A DNA stretch of 55,548 nucleotides from a virus. The stretch is from IMG/VR virus record IMGVR_UViG_3300038466_000036, positions 1-55,548 of that record, one strand, 5' to 3'. Each line of letters starts with the position of its first letter. Positions within the stretch are counted from its first letter, which is position 1. Below, piece after piece: positions 9,201 through 16,779 of this stretch. Made by a program: the position numbers and the translations under genes. Under the pieces are notes generated by a model. That model was not told the origin of the DNA. It did not search any database and worked only from the letters and a program-made list of their open reading frames with translations.

Positions 9201-10895
9201 CTGACCATATAGAATTCCTCCTATAATAGCATTCTTAGCGCTCTTACCGGCCCACTCCGGATCCGCTTCTTTTTTCTTAGCTATATACGAAGATACTTTC
9301 CTTCTAACAGCTTTTCCAAGCGCTTCCGCACCACCACGGGCACGCGGCTTTTTCATCTCTCTATCAATCTTAAATCCTTCCCTCAGATAATCTCCTATTT
9401 GATACAACATAAAATTGTTTTCCCTTGCGGAAAATCTTGATGAAATATATAACAGTCCTAATAATTTATATATAGAACCCATAAGACCGGATTTTGCCGG
9501 ATTTGGTATATCAGAGGCGAATCCTGCTCCCGTCCACGATGGAAACGCATATCCTATAATCTTCTTAGGAGCTAAAGTTCCAGCTAATTGATTAAAAATA
9601 CCCGACGCCTCGTCTTTAAAATCATCCATCCATATTTTAGAAGCCTGATAAACTTCTCCTTTAACATCACCAGTCGCCATGGCTTTCTTTGCGGCTCTAC
9701 CAAGACGTGTTCTTGTCGGCATCGCTGTAAGAGAAGTACCAAACACCTGGGCAGTCATAAATTCAGATTGGGACAACATAGTTGAATATATCTGGGATAA
9801 TATTTTCGTTTGTTGTGTATCTGTTGGGGCGGCAGGTATGAAATTGAGGGGCCTGTTAGTAAAATCTGTCATAATATTTTTATTCATATGATACTTTTTT
9901 AACCCTTGGCTAATCTTTTCCTTATGTTCTTGACTTAGATGATGTCCGGGGGTCGTATAATAATCAAACGGAGTTGATTCCCCAGGATCGATATTAGAAG
10001 GGGCAGAGTAACTATATGCCCTACTGTTATTATCCGTATACGATATATTATGAGATCTTCTTCCGGCAAGCATGCTGTACGCTTTTCTTGCCGGAGCAGT
10101 AGCGGCGCTACCGAATCTTCCAGTTGTACTATAAGCACGATCAATATATTCTCTACGGTCTAATTTTCTTCTCGGACCGTCTTCTTGATCATATCCTTCC
10201 CTCTCATCTCTCTTCCTCGTAAATACAGACAATCCGGTCTGTCTGGCATGAGAACCTACTATGCCACCGCCAAGGGCAATACTCATTAATTTACCAAAAT
10301 CTTCTTTGGTTGTATCTCCTTGTCTAATCTGGTTTCTCATATTTCTACCAAATTCTCTTCTGGCATCTCCACCGGTCAGAGAATCCGCAAGACGATACGG
10401 AGCAGTCACCCCACTCCACGCAGCCCGGCGTATTCTATCCTGCGCATAAGAAATATTACCAATTAATCCTGATGCTGTTCTATGCAATCCACGAACAGAT
10501 GTTGAAAACGCCCGCATCGCCATAGAGTTCTCTTTTGATGCTCTTATATAATCCTTAGTAATCGAGGTAAAGTTATCCATACTTTCCGACAGACTTGCCG
10601 CACTGTCATCAAATGTTTCCATTGATTCGGCAAGCCCGTCGGAACCGGATCTGTTATTTAGAGAGTTAGATCCTAACGATCTGTTACCAGTCGCATTAAA
10701 TGCTCTATAACTCGACATCTTGGTGGCATGAGAACTATTTCTAATATCAGACAGGGTTTTATCGAGTCTTGTGAGTACATTATAAATCTGTTTTTGCTGT
10801 TTTTCTTCACCCTGTTTCTTAATATTCATCTCATATAAAACATCCGCAATACTTTTTCCTTCTTGTTTTGTATTGTTATCGTTAGGATTGTCCAT
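6270..10895 (-). CDS. tape measure protein with C-terminal M23 peptidase
   Basis: At 1541 residues it is the longest gene in the window. The N-terminal third has coiled-coil and Gly/Ala/Lys/Arg-rich helical stretches, the middle contains several hydrophobic segments (for example around IGPPIGGFVSKLWPILIPLLG), and residues about 1280-1420 are a lysostaphin-like M23 endopeptidase with HQGVD and HLHLE zinc ligands. Tape measure proteins set tail length and can carry cell-wall hydrolases that help DNA cross the envelope. The order hub, tape measure, small proteins, terminase is consistent. The M23 domain is confident; the tape measure role follows from size, helicity and context. Confidence 0.82.
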   Translation of the reverse strand: MDNPNDNNTKQEGKSIADVLYEMNIKKQGEEKQQKQIYNVLTRLDKTLSDIRNSSHATKMSSYRAFNATGNRSLGSNSLNNRSGSDGLAESMETFDDSAASLSESMDNFTSITKDYIRASKENSMAMRAFSTSVRGLHRTASGLIGNISYAQDRIRRAAWSGVTAPYRLADSLTGGDARREFGRNMRNQIRQGDTTKEDFGKLMSIALGGGIVGSHARQTGLSVFTRKRDEREGYDQEDGPRRKLDRREYIDRAYSTTGRFGSAATAPARKAYSMLAGRRSHNISYTDNNSRAYSYSAPSNIDPGESTPFDYYTTPGHHLSQEHKEKISQGLKKYHMNKNIMTDFTNRPLNFIPAAPTDTQQTKILSQIYSTMLSQSEFMTAQVFGTSLTAMPTRTRLGRAAKKAMATGDVKGEVYQASKIWMDDFKDEASGIFNQLAGTLAPKKIIGYAFPSWTGAGFASDIPNPAKSGLMGSIYKLLGLLYISSRFSARENNFMLYQIGDYLREGFKIDREMKKPRARGGAEALGKAVRRKVSSYIAKKKEADPEWAGKSAKNAIIGGILYGQNVYEGAKSTYENIRSSKSKSGLIGVMNTVQDDLKREFDPENKKGIFGKTRGLLTDEKTGWFPRIVDKMSGTLNEFNTKLTDTDDKKSFFGIMKNMIPMWIRKSSVHFTNAMFNKLLFPFHKKMISFFDSFFDIKSHYKGKMEGKTGAWNKVKAGASAVYNKPVKAFGRMGGDLLFYNVLGISRKDMALFDSARDIVREATKEYLTPGAAEVVDSGVDLMMQKLFFFMNAIGSTASGLWTLVKGPSSRRDMLKIGGITKGSGGKRSFSFGGLPKPAEHVGLRQQFQWGGQYGPKEGRFKEAGKKFIGPIYSFDKNSPGMLNTIGKGLKSIKKMGGPSGLWDEMRGSYRKTASAVASQAHDVLSGVKMLGSKGLGALGGILKKKGTGGVHDDPPGSVSTGGRLAISEAPEAHIPLKNGFLPVKLDLGGGNSKSGEGPFAYLQQMADEQWEIGTKTFQILKLASYDTPGVKNIKIKTKGKRRFQDVRKVLGFDLLGPIKMLFNTMTGGMSTIGPPIGGFVSKLWPILIPLLGTAAGGILGSLGVDSQDREQKKAEQVTSKATAAYVGALRTAGEDTDQRRIYTALAKLPNMKINKERGLISSISSQGDENIFTAAMEEELLKNKKLFINMTPQEIESHYYQYISSGGHHAGKGGSVMAVDPAERGTQIAKEFSFYISKINRAKNTLPAATGSTAAPAKSAVYSNGRKTANTVYTSNGFNIAYPTETKLITSGIGETRIRPQGRGIHQGVDVRAYKGQQIYAVMGGVVSRAGGGTHNTLVVDQADGTKARYIHMDSIIVNKGDRVSAGQLLGLSGNAGMIDKSRTAAHLHLEILKDGKAIDPEAWFAGYGLGFEKKPGVNTTNPTINTSAIQSTSTPSLSSNKIVESSGDSTPIITKTDIVNKFVADKSHEAQMNGLTRDAIQQLNDGGQQLINMINMSNMNVNSANIPSMANTNRQSNNGGTYDDIDIKLDKLFYAEFA

Positions 10896-10920
10896 TGTGT
10901 ATTCCTTTTGCTAAAAAATT

Positions 10921-11589
10921 TTATTCATCGAATTGTGAAAATATACTTTCAGAAACTGTGGAATGTTCTTTAGCGTGGTCTTTATACTTGTCATATAACT
11001 TCTTTCCACCATATCCAAGACCAGCAACAGTAGCAGTCCCGAGGGCGGTTATAGCTCCGTATTTGCCTGCTTTCCTGGCAGTCTTACCTGTCTTGGTCAA
11101 TGCGTTCTTAACCTTCGGATATTTCTGAAGTATATCTTCCACTGTTTCAACAGGATGTTTGATCTTTTTCATTCCAGATTCTATAGAGGTTTTTGCTTTT
11201 CCAGAAATGTAATCTGAAATCATAGGTCTTACTTCCGATCTGACCAATTTCAAAATAGTATCCCGTGTACCAATATCACCATACTTCTTATCTCCAAGTT
11301 TTCTGATATATTCGGGAAATGAGAATTTACCCTGTAAATATTCATTAGTAATATTCTGCGCGGTCTGGCTTTTAATTTTTGGGAGTTCTTCCTGTACTAC
11401 CATGTCAATCATATGATCTAAATTTCTGGAGAAAATCTCGTTTTTTTCAAGATCTAACAGTTTAGACCATATATCCTCAAAAGAACCACTAAAGAATTTT
11501 CCAAGTAATCTTTCATCTTTAGGAAATATCGATTGTATAGCCGTTAACGCGCCTTGGGATTCGTTCAAAAATGTTTGTACATAATTCAT
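10921..11589 (-). CDS. tagged helical protein with C-terminal membrane segment, 222 aa
   Basis: I place the start at the second ATG (11589), with AAAGGA twelve bases before it; the ATG at 11610 lacks a ribosome site. From this start the product opens MNYVQTFLNES, matching the shared tag that ends in [IL]-x-E. The body is helical and charged; near the C-terminus is a Gly/Ala-rich hydrophobic stretch (GAITALGTATVAGLGYGG) that may insert in a membrane. It lacks the paired cysteines of the related tagged family. It precedes the tape measure gene in the operon. Packaging into the head is an inference from the tag. Confidence 0.6.
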   Translation of the reverse strand: MNYVQTFLNESQGALTAIQSIFPKDERLLGKFFSGSFEDIWSKLLDLEKNEIFSRNLDHMIDMVVQEELPKIKSQTAQNITNEYLQGKFSFPEYIRKLGDKKYGDIGTRDTILKLVRSEVRPMISDYISGKAKTSIESGMKKIKHPVETVEDILQKYPKVKNALTKTGKTARKAGKYGAITALGTATVAGLGYGGKKLYDKYKDHAKEHSTVSESIFSQFDE

Positions 11590-11628
11590 AACGAAAATAC
11601 GTCCTTTCATTACGATAGAATTTATAAT

Positions 11629-12198
11629 TTATTTGTATTTGTTTACCATCTTTGATAAACGGCTTACTTCTTTATGTAATTCTCCATTGGATGGATCCGC
11701 ATCAAGAGCATGTTCAGCCAATCTTAATTGTGTAATATAATAATTTTTTCTACATGCGGTATATTTATCGCCGGAATAATTATTACATACTTTATTCATC
11801 TCTTCATGCATCTTTTTATGTAAATACGCATATGCGGCAAGAACAGTGGCTGTTACAGGTATGGCTACCGACGCGGTTCTTGCCATATTGATAAACCGTT
11901 TCTTTTTGAATAATGTATCTAAGTCGCCCACCCGAACATCGGGTTTAACCTCCTCTAAACCAAGTATCGACTTAACTCCTTTTAAAATTGATCCTAATTC
12001 TCCGAACAAAGGACTTTCCAGTTCGGCTTTCGGTTTTTTCTTTAAATTAGCTTTATAAAATTCTTTAGCGCTTGAATATGGTCTTTCTGTATTCGGATTT
12101 ATCTCCTGTGTAACATCCTTCTCGATTTCTCCAATCTTGGCTTTAACATCAGCCATATCTTTTTTCCACCAATCGGCAATACCTTCGGAAATAAACAT
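11629..12198 (-). CDS. tagged dicysteine membrane protein, 189 aa
   Basis: Begins MFISEGIADWW, a member of the tag set, though the protease-site Glu is replaced (IAD). A polar region of about 100 residues is followed by a membrane helix (ASVAIPVTATVLAAYAYL), then C-x10-C, then a helical tail with DADPSNGELHKEVSRL. The last part aligns by eye with five other proteins between 36 and 42 kb. Function unknown. The shared architecture suggests a paralogous family of small membrane-active proteins that may be packaged with the DNA. Confidence 0.65.
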   Translation of the reverse strand: MFISEGIADWWKKDMADVKAKIGEIEKDVTQEINPNTERPYSSAKEFYKANLKKKPKAELESPLFGELGSILKGVKSILGLEEVKPDVRVGDLDTLFKKKRFINMARTASVAIPVTATVLAAYAYLHKKMHEEMNKVCNNYSGDKYTACRKNYYITQLRLAEHALDADPSNGELHKEVSRLSKMVNKYK

Positions 12199-12202
12199 GT
12201 GT

Positions 12203-13132
12203 CTATTGCTCCTTAAATTTTAAACTGTTTATGAGTTTTATGTTTCCGGAATTCAAATTGACTGAATTGAAAATACATATAATTTCACTTGGAAAAATCA
12301 TTTCCTGACCAGGGGTGGTAAAAGATAAAAGGTTTTTTACCCCCATATCATCATAAGTTTTTTCATATAAATGTAATAAATTTAAATATACTTTTTTCAT
12401 TCCGGGTTCTGAAACAGAACTGTTTTGTGTTATTACCCGAAATGGTAAATAAAACAGACTAAGATAAAGATCAGCATTTTTCGGATCTGTTACTGTAAGA
12501 AATAATTTTTTCCATATATTGAAAGTTCCAATAACATTCGGCTGATGTGTAAAATTACTGTCGTTTAATTTCGATACTTTTATAATCGCGTCCGAAATAT
12601 CTTCTTCCTCTAAGGTTCTTAAATTTTTACTTATACCGTTAAAAATGGATTTATAAAACGGGATCAGTACAGATTTGAGATTAATATCCATAAACGTTTT
12701 CCATTCCATCACAGAACATAGATGGGTTAGTTCATGAATAAGATAAGGCCCTAAATCCCGCATTACATTACCAAACAAATTGACATTCTCATCAAGAACA
12801 ATAGCTATTTGTTTATCCACTACAGAAATATATCCAGCATAACCCTTTTTAGGATCTCTATGGTTAAAATCCCGCCATCTGGTTCCTATAAAGTTAAACA
12901 GCCCACCATCCTCATATCCTATAAGTATAATTTGTTTATCCATACCTTCCATGATTTTCTTATAGATTTTGGAAATGGATTTATCTGATGAAAGGACATT
13001 TAGAACGTGATTTTCTATCCGTTCGTTTGATTTTATTTTCGTCCCGTCTATTATACCTATAGGACTGAGGTTGAATGGTATTAAGTGGACAAATTCATCT
13101 AATAAAACATCGTAAGAAATTGAATTGCTCAA
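12203..13132 (-). CDS. HExxH metallopeptidase-like protein (TTG start)
   Basis: The frame continues to an ATG at 13147, but that ATG overlaps the ribosome site: GGAGG lies eight bases before a TTG at 13132, and the late promoter motif ends two bases upstream of the ATG. I therefore choose the TTG, giving 309 residues. Around residue 135 is YLIHELTHL, the zinc-binding HExxH motif of metallopeptidases. A third zinc ligand is not obvious. It sits directly downstream of a late promoter, between terminase and tagged small proteins. It could be a virion or maturation protease, or have lost activity. Confidence 0.55.
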   Translation of the reverse strand: MSNSISYDVLLDEFVHLIPFNLSPIGIIDGTKIKSNERIENHVLNVLSSDKSISKIYKKIMEGMDKQIILIGYEDGGLFNFIGTRWRDFNHRDPKKGYAGYISVVDKQIAIVLDENVNLFGNVMRDLGPYLIHELTHLCSVMEWKTFMDINLKSVLIPFYKSIFNGISKNLRTLEEEDISDAIIKVSKLNDSNFTHQPNVIGTFNIWKKLFLTVTDPKNADLYLSLFYLPFRVITQNSSVSEPGMKKVYLNLLHLYEKTYDDMGVKNLLSFTTPGQEMIFPSEIICIFNSVNLNSGNIKLINSLKFKEQ

Positions 13133-13148
13133 AATTAATTCCTCCATA

Positions 13149-13164
13149 TTTTTATAATTTGTCC
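13149..13164 (-). promoter_or_regulatory. late-type promoter motif GGACAAATTATAAA
   Basis: Minus-strand copy of the motif, only about 20 bases from the TTG start of the HExxH gene, implying a very short leader. It lies in the gap after the terminase stop and would drive the operon running down through the tape measure gene. Confidence 0.65.
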
Positions 13165-13183
13165 TTTTGATACTTACTTATAA

Positions 13184-15004
13184 TTAGAATTTCCTAAACA
13201 CGTTATAATTATCGACTATCGTTGTAGGATCAAAACAATTTCCGGCGTACTTCTCGAAGTTATCTCTAATGAGTTTATCGAGTTTATCCATCTCTTTATT
13301 CACATTTTTAGTATCCAAATGAATCATTCTATTATCAGCGTTAAATCCTTGTAACCAGGAATCATTATTCTCGCCTATATTGTTTTCCACATCTTTTGCA
13401 TCCATCTGTTCCGGAGCATTATTAATCGATGTGGACATAACCGATTGGGAATGTACTATGGTTTCTTTAAGGTACATTCTTGCATAACAACAAAAAGCAT
13501 AAGCCATTACCAAGTCGTCTGTATATCCAAAATCAGCCTCTACCTTTTCAGACTTACTTCTCGAACTCTGATTTAAAACAAGTCCTGTAAGTTCCATGGC
13601 AAGACCTTCGGATTTTATACTATGTACATTTTCCACAACATATTTATATAATGCGTCTATTATCAACGGTCTATACTTAGTGTTGTTATTTATACCAGGA
13701 ACAAACATTTTCTTTCTTGGGACTGACGAGTTTCCCTTATTGACCTTTTTTCTCATCCGAGAATCGACTTTTTTCTCCTGCCATTTTCCATATACATTAT
13801 ATGAAAACAAAGCATCATCATACATCTCTTCACACACCTGATTACCACAGGAGTTGTTTTCTATTAAAAGCAGATTCTTCGGGACAAGTTTGGCGACCGC
13901 CTTCACAACATCAACGAATTTCTTTACGGTAAGTTTTCCTCTAAATTCAAGAATCTGATCCATATTTTCATAATCAAGAACTTGTATGGTTGAAAAATCA
14001 CTTCCATACTCTGTAGCTGTATCAACACCTATAAGATAGAATTTATCTTTATTTACTTCCGCATACTGGTAGATATACGAATCCTCATTTATCCTAATTT
14101 TATGAATAATATTACTTTTAACAGATTGGAGTGTTGTATAAATATGCTCCGGAAAAATACCCCCCTCGGGAACAAATTGTAACTCAAGTTCCTGGGCTAT
14201 TTTCTTGGGATTATTTCCTAAAATTTCACATTGGTTTCTATACCAGTCTGGGTCGTTAGCAAAAGCCGGAATTTCTTTCCAATGTACCTTTTGAGGTTTC
14301 CATAATCCATCCGGATTTATCGTGGATTGTGTCCATCTATCAAAAAACCATTTACCAATACCTTCAGTTCTATTTGGAGTCGATAATACAATGGTTCCAA
14401 ACGGAATATTATTAATTCTGGCATCCATATGTCCTTTAGACATGGCAGGACCGACACCTTCCCATGCCTTGTCCATATTAATTATATGTGCAGCCTCATC
14501 TATTATCAGTATCGTAAGGGTTTTACCCCGGAATACAGCACCAGGATTCTGAGGGGAGACAGCGGCAGACCACAACTGACATCCTGTGGATGTTTTAAAA
14601 CTTTTCGCATTTTTAAATCCACCCTTAACAGGACTAAAATCCGGAGTCATCCACTTTGGCAGTTTTTCCAGTATATCAATACATTTTCTGTTAAAATCAG
14701 CAGACTCATCCGCGTTTCTGGATATGATACCCATAACCACATTCTTATAAAATGTAGCCATGTGAGCAACAATAATCTGCGAAGCAGTAGAAAATCCTGT
14801 CTGTCTCGATTTTAATATTGTAAGATAATGATACTTGTTAAACTCATTTATTACTCTTCGTTGGGCATCGTGTAAGCAACATAATTGATCTCGCCCTCCT
14901 ATGGGAAGATAGACATATTTTTCCGCCCAATAAATTAAATCGTTCTTACATTTCAACCATTCCTGTGCTCTTAGTATATCCTCGTGTGTTATATTTTTTC
15001 CCAT
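13184..15004 (-). CDS. terL: terminase large subunit
   Basis: 606 residues, the usual size for T4 gp17-type packaging motors. The N-terminal ATPase has a variant Walker A around residues 64-74 (LKSRQTGFST), Walker B with catalytic Glu (ILIIDEAAHI), and a coupling motif STPN. The C-terminal RNase H-like nuclease has GVDTATEYGSD, a central LLIENNSCG and a late Asp in ADFGYTDDLV. It cuts and pumps DNA into the prohead through the portal vertex. The small subunit and portal genes are not recognised in this window. Confidence 0.95.
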   Translation of the reverse strand: MGKNITHEDILRAQEWLKCKNDLIYWAEKYVYLPIGGRDQLCCLHDAQRRVINEFNKYHYLTILKSRQTGFSTASQIIVAHMATFYKNVVMGIISRNADESADFNRKCIDILEKLPKWMTPDFSPVKGGFKNAKSFKTSTGCQLWSAAVSPQNPGAVFRGKTLTILIIDEAAHIINMDKAWEGVGPAMSKGHMDARINNIPFGTIVLSTPNRTEGIGKWFFDRWTQSTINPDGLWKPQKVHWKEIPAFANDPDWYRNQCEILGNNPKKIAQELELQFVPEGGIFPEHIYTTLQSVKSNIIHKIRINEDSYIYQYAEVNKDKFYLIGVDTATEYGSDFSTIQVLDYENMDQILEFRGKLTVKKFVDVVKAVAKLVPKNLLLIENNSCGNQVCEEMYDDALFSYNVYGKWQEKKVDSRMRKKVNKGNSSVPRKKMFVPGINNNTKYRPLIIDALYKYVVENVHSIKSEGLAMELTGLVLNQSSRSKSEKVEADFGYTDDLVMAYAFCCYARMYLKETIVHSQSVMSTSINNAPEQMDAKDVENNIGENNDSWLQGFNADNRMIHLDTKNVNKEMDKLDKLIRDNFEKYAGNCFDPTTIVDNYNVFRKF

Positions 15005-15012
15005 GTTTATAC

Positions 15013-15693
15013 CTACTTTATAATTGCATCCGTTCTTTTAAATTGTTTCAGGTTTGATATCTCCATAGCCATCAGACCATTTCTACATAGGGCGTTTATT
15101 ACTGTATGCGCCCCCCTATACCGCGCTGGAGATGTATCGAGCTTTATTTTGCCCGGTGGCGGCGGATTTCCTCCGAGTACGTATTTATCCGAATATTTAT
15201 TAAGGTTATCGTTTATCCAGTCATAAACTTCATTTAACGGAAAATCTTTTTTCAAATAAAAATATACATGATAACCTTCGGCGGAATTTACAATTTTATG
15301 ACTATTAGCTGCCTTTGTAAAATCTTTATCGTTTAGTAATTCAGACACGCAATTTTTCATATCCTGCTCATTAACATTATTTCCTTTGTCTATATCTATA
15401 ATCATATAATTAGTCATTAGTTCTCTTTCCACCGCGATCGACAGTGTTCGACCAGATACAACATAATCATAATTAAATTTATCAAGAGTCAAATATCCAT
15501 ATTTTGTTTTCCGTTTGACTATTGTATCATTTAGCTTGGGAACTATAAATAAAAGAATAAATCTAAGATCAATCTCGTTAACAATTTGTTTTTTATATTT
15601 CTGATAATGATTCCAAATCTGAAGTTCCGTTAGTCCCAGGGAATAATAGTTATTTTTAACAACAACCGAAGTTGGATTTTGTGGATATGGCAT
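15013..15693 (-). CDS. archaeo-eukaryotic primase-like (AEP/LigD-type) small protein
   Basis: 226 residues. Three motifs in order resemble the AEP polymerase core: MIIDID (paired Asp), NSAEGYHVYF (Gly-x-His motif) and IKLDTSPARYRG (third Asp). This pattern occurs in LigD polymerase domains and phage primases. The protein is short, so it may be a minimal catalytic domain or a derived, non-catalytic version. It lies tightly between terminase and an unknown protein in a packaging and tail operon, an unusual place for a primase. The fold call is by motif only. Confidence 0.45.
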   Translation of the reverse strand: MPYPQNPTSVVVKNNYYSLGLTELQIWNHYQKYKKQIVNEIDLRFILLFIVPKLNDTIVKRKTKYGYLTLDKFNYDYVVSGRTLSIAVERELMTNYMIIDIDKGNNVNEQDMKNCVSELLNDKDFTKAANSHKIVNSAEGYHVYFYLKKDFPLNEVYDWINDNLNKYSDKYVLGGNPPPPGKIKLDTSPARYRGAHTVINALCRNGLMAMEISNLKQFKRTDAIIK

Positions 15694-15694
15694 A

Positions 15695-16765
15695 TTAACA
15701 TATCCTGTTCTTTAGATAAATAGTTATATAATGACAAAAAAACATTAATAATTGTTGCTCGTATATATTTCTATAAAGATATGAATTAGGTAACTTTCTA
15801 ATCAAATTTAAAATCTGTTCCTTTACAGAATAGTCGTTTATTTTCATACCACTGATCATCTTGCGTATTAAATTGTTTCTTTTAGTCTCGACACATACAT
15901 TTTTTAATCCGGACGGCGCGGCCATTCTATGTGTAAGTATCAATATGAACCGCACGTCTTCCTTAAATTCAGATCTTAACAAATCCGCCATTATGGAAGA
16001 ACCGATTTCTTTACGTATTCCTGATTTTGCAATTGCCTGTTGTGCCGCAACTGTGTCATTCTGTCCATATACACACATATTCATAGCGATTTTATCTATA
16101 GCCATTTCTATTCTATCCATGATTTCAGGATCTTTTCCACCAGATTTATCCGGTGTTGCCGATACCTCATAATAAATTTCCGCAAACGATCTTATAGACT
16201 GCGTAATTCTCGTTCTAAGCATATATATAATCTTTACCAAATCATCGTCCGTGAATGTCGTAGAAGCTAAAATAGCTTTGTTTTTCTTGAATTCTTCGAC
16301 CGACAGATATTTGAGAGAAGATGCCACCCCGCCATGAGCCTTATATAAATGCTTATGGGATAACTGATCCAATGCTACAAGAAATGCATCCGGGTTACAA
16401 AATTGAAAAAACTTATGCATACTGCTCGCATGGAATTTTAATGTAATCAGATTAAACCAATAATACGCATAAGCATCCTGACCTTTTCTTAATAAAGCGA
16501 TAGTACACATAATAAGAAATATTGTAAAGTCATCATTTAATAACGAAAAACTTTTATATTTTTCACTTATGTTTTTATTTTTAAATTCATTTACATGTAC
16601 CCTGTTTATATGGACACTTTCCAGTAAATCGTTATAATATCTATTAAGTTTTCCGTAATAACACGCCTTGTCTGAGTTTACCATTTCACTACCACTAATC
16701 ATCAACATTTTTTTATGTACTTTTTCATCGTAATATATTGGCGGTAAATAAGTTAATTTAGCCAT
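15695..16765 (-). CDS. hypothetical protein, 356 aa
   Basis: I do not recognise it. It is mainly helical, with hydrophobic helices (FTIFLIMCTIALL and, near the end, QLLMFFCHYITIYL) too short for confident membrane spans. It lies one base from the primase-like gene and 14 bases from the gp6-like gene, inside one operon with structural genes, so it may be a tail or head completion protein. No catalytic motif seen. Confidence 0.6.
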   Translation of the reverse strand: MAKLTYLPPIYYDEKVHKKMLMISGSEMVNSDKACYYGKLNRYYNDLLESVHINRVHVNEFKNKNISEKYKSFSLLNDDFTIFLIMCTIALLRKGQDAYAYYWFNLITLKFHASSMHKFFQFCNPDAFLVALDQLSHKHLYKAHGGVASSLKYLSVEEFKKNKAILASTTFTDDDLVKIIYMLRTRITQSIRSFAEIYYEVSATPDKSGGKDPEIMDRIEMAIDKIAMNMCVYGQNDTVAAQQAIAKSGIRKEIGSSIMADLLRSEFKEDVRFILILTHRMAAPSGLKNVCVETKRNNLIRKMISGMKINDYSVKEQILNLIRKLPNSYLYRNIYEQQLLMFFCHYITIYLKNRIC

Positions 16766-16779
16766 TCATATCCTCCCAT

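Noticed and set aside
13133-13147. ATG start of the HExxH gene at 13147
   Set aside because: It contains the ribosome site for the TTG at 13132 and lies two bases from the promoter motif, leaving no leader.
15695-16765. Portal protein
   Set aside because: Position near terminase is suggestive, but the protein is short for a T4-type portal and lacks portal-like features.
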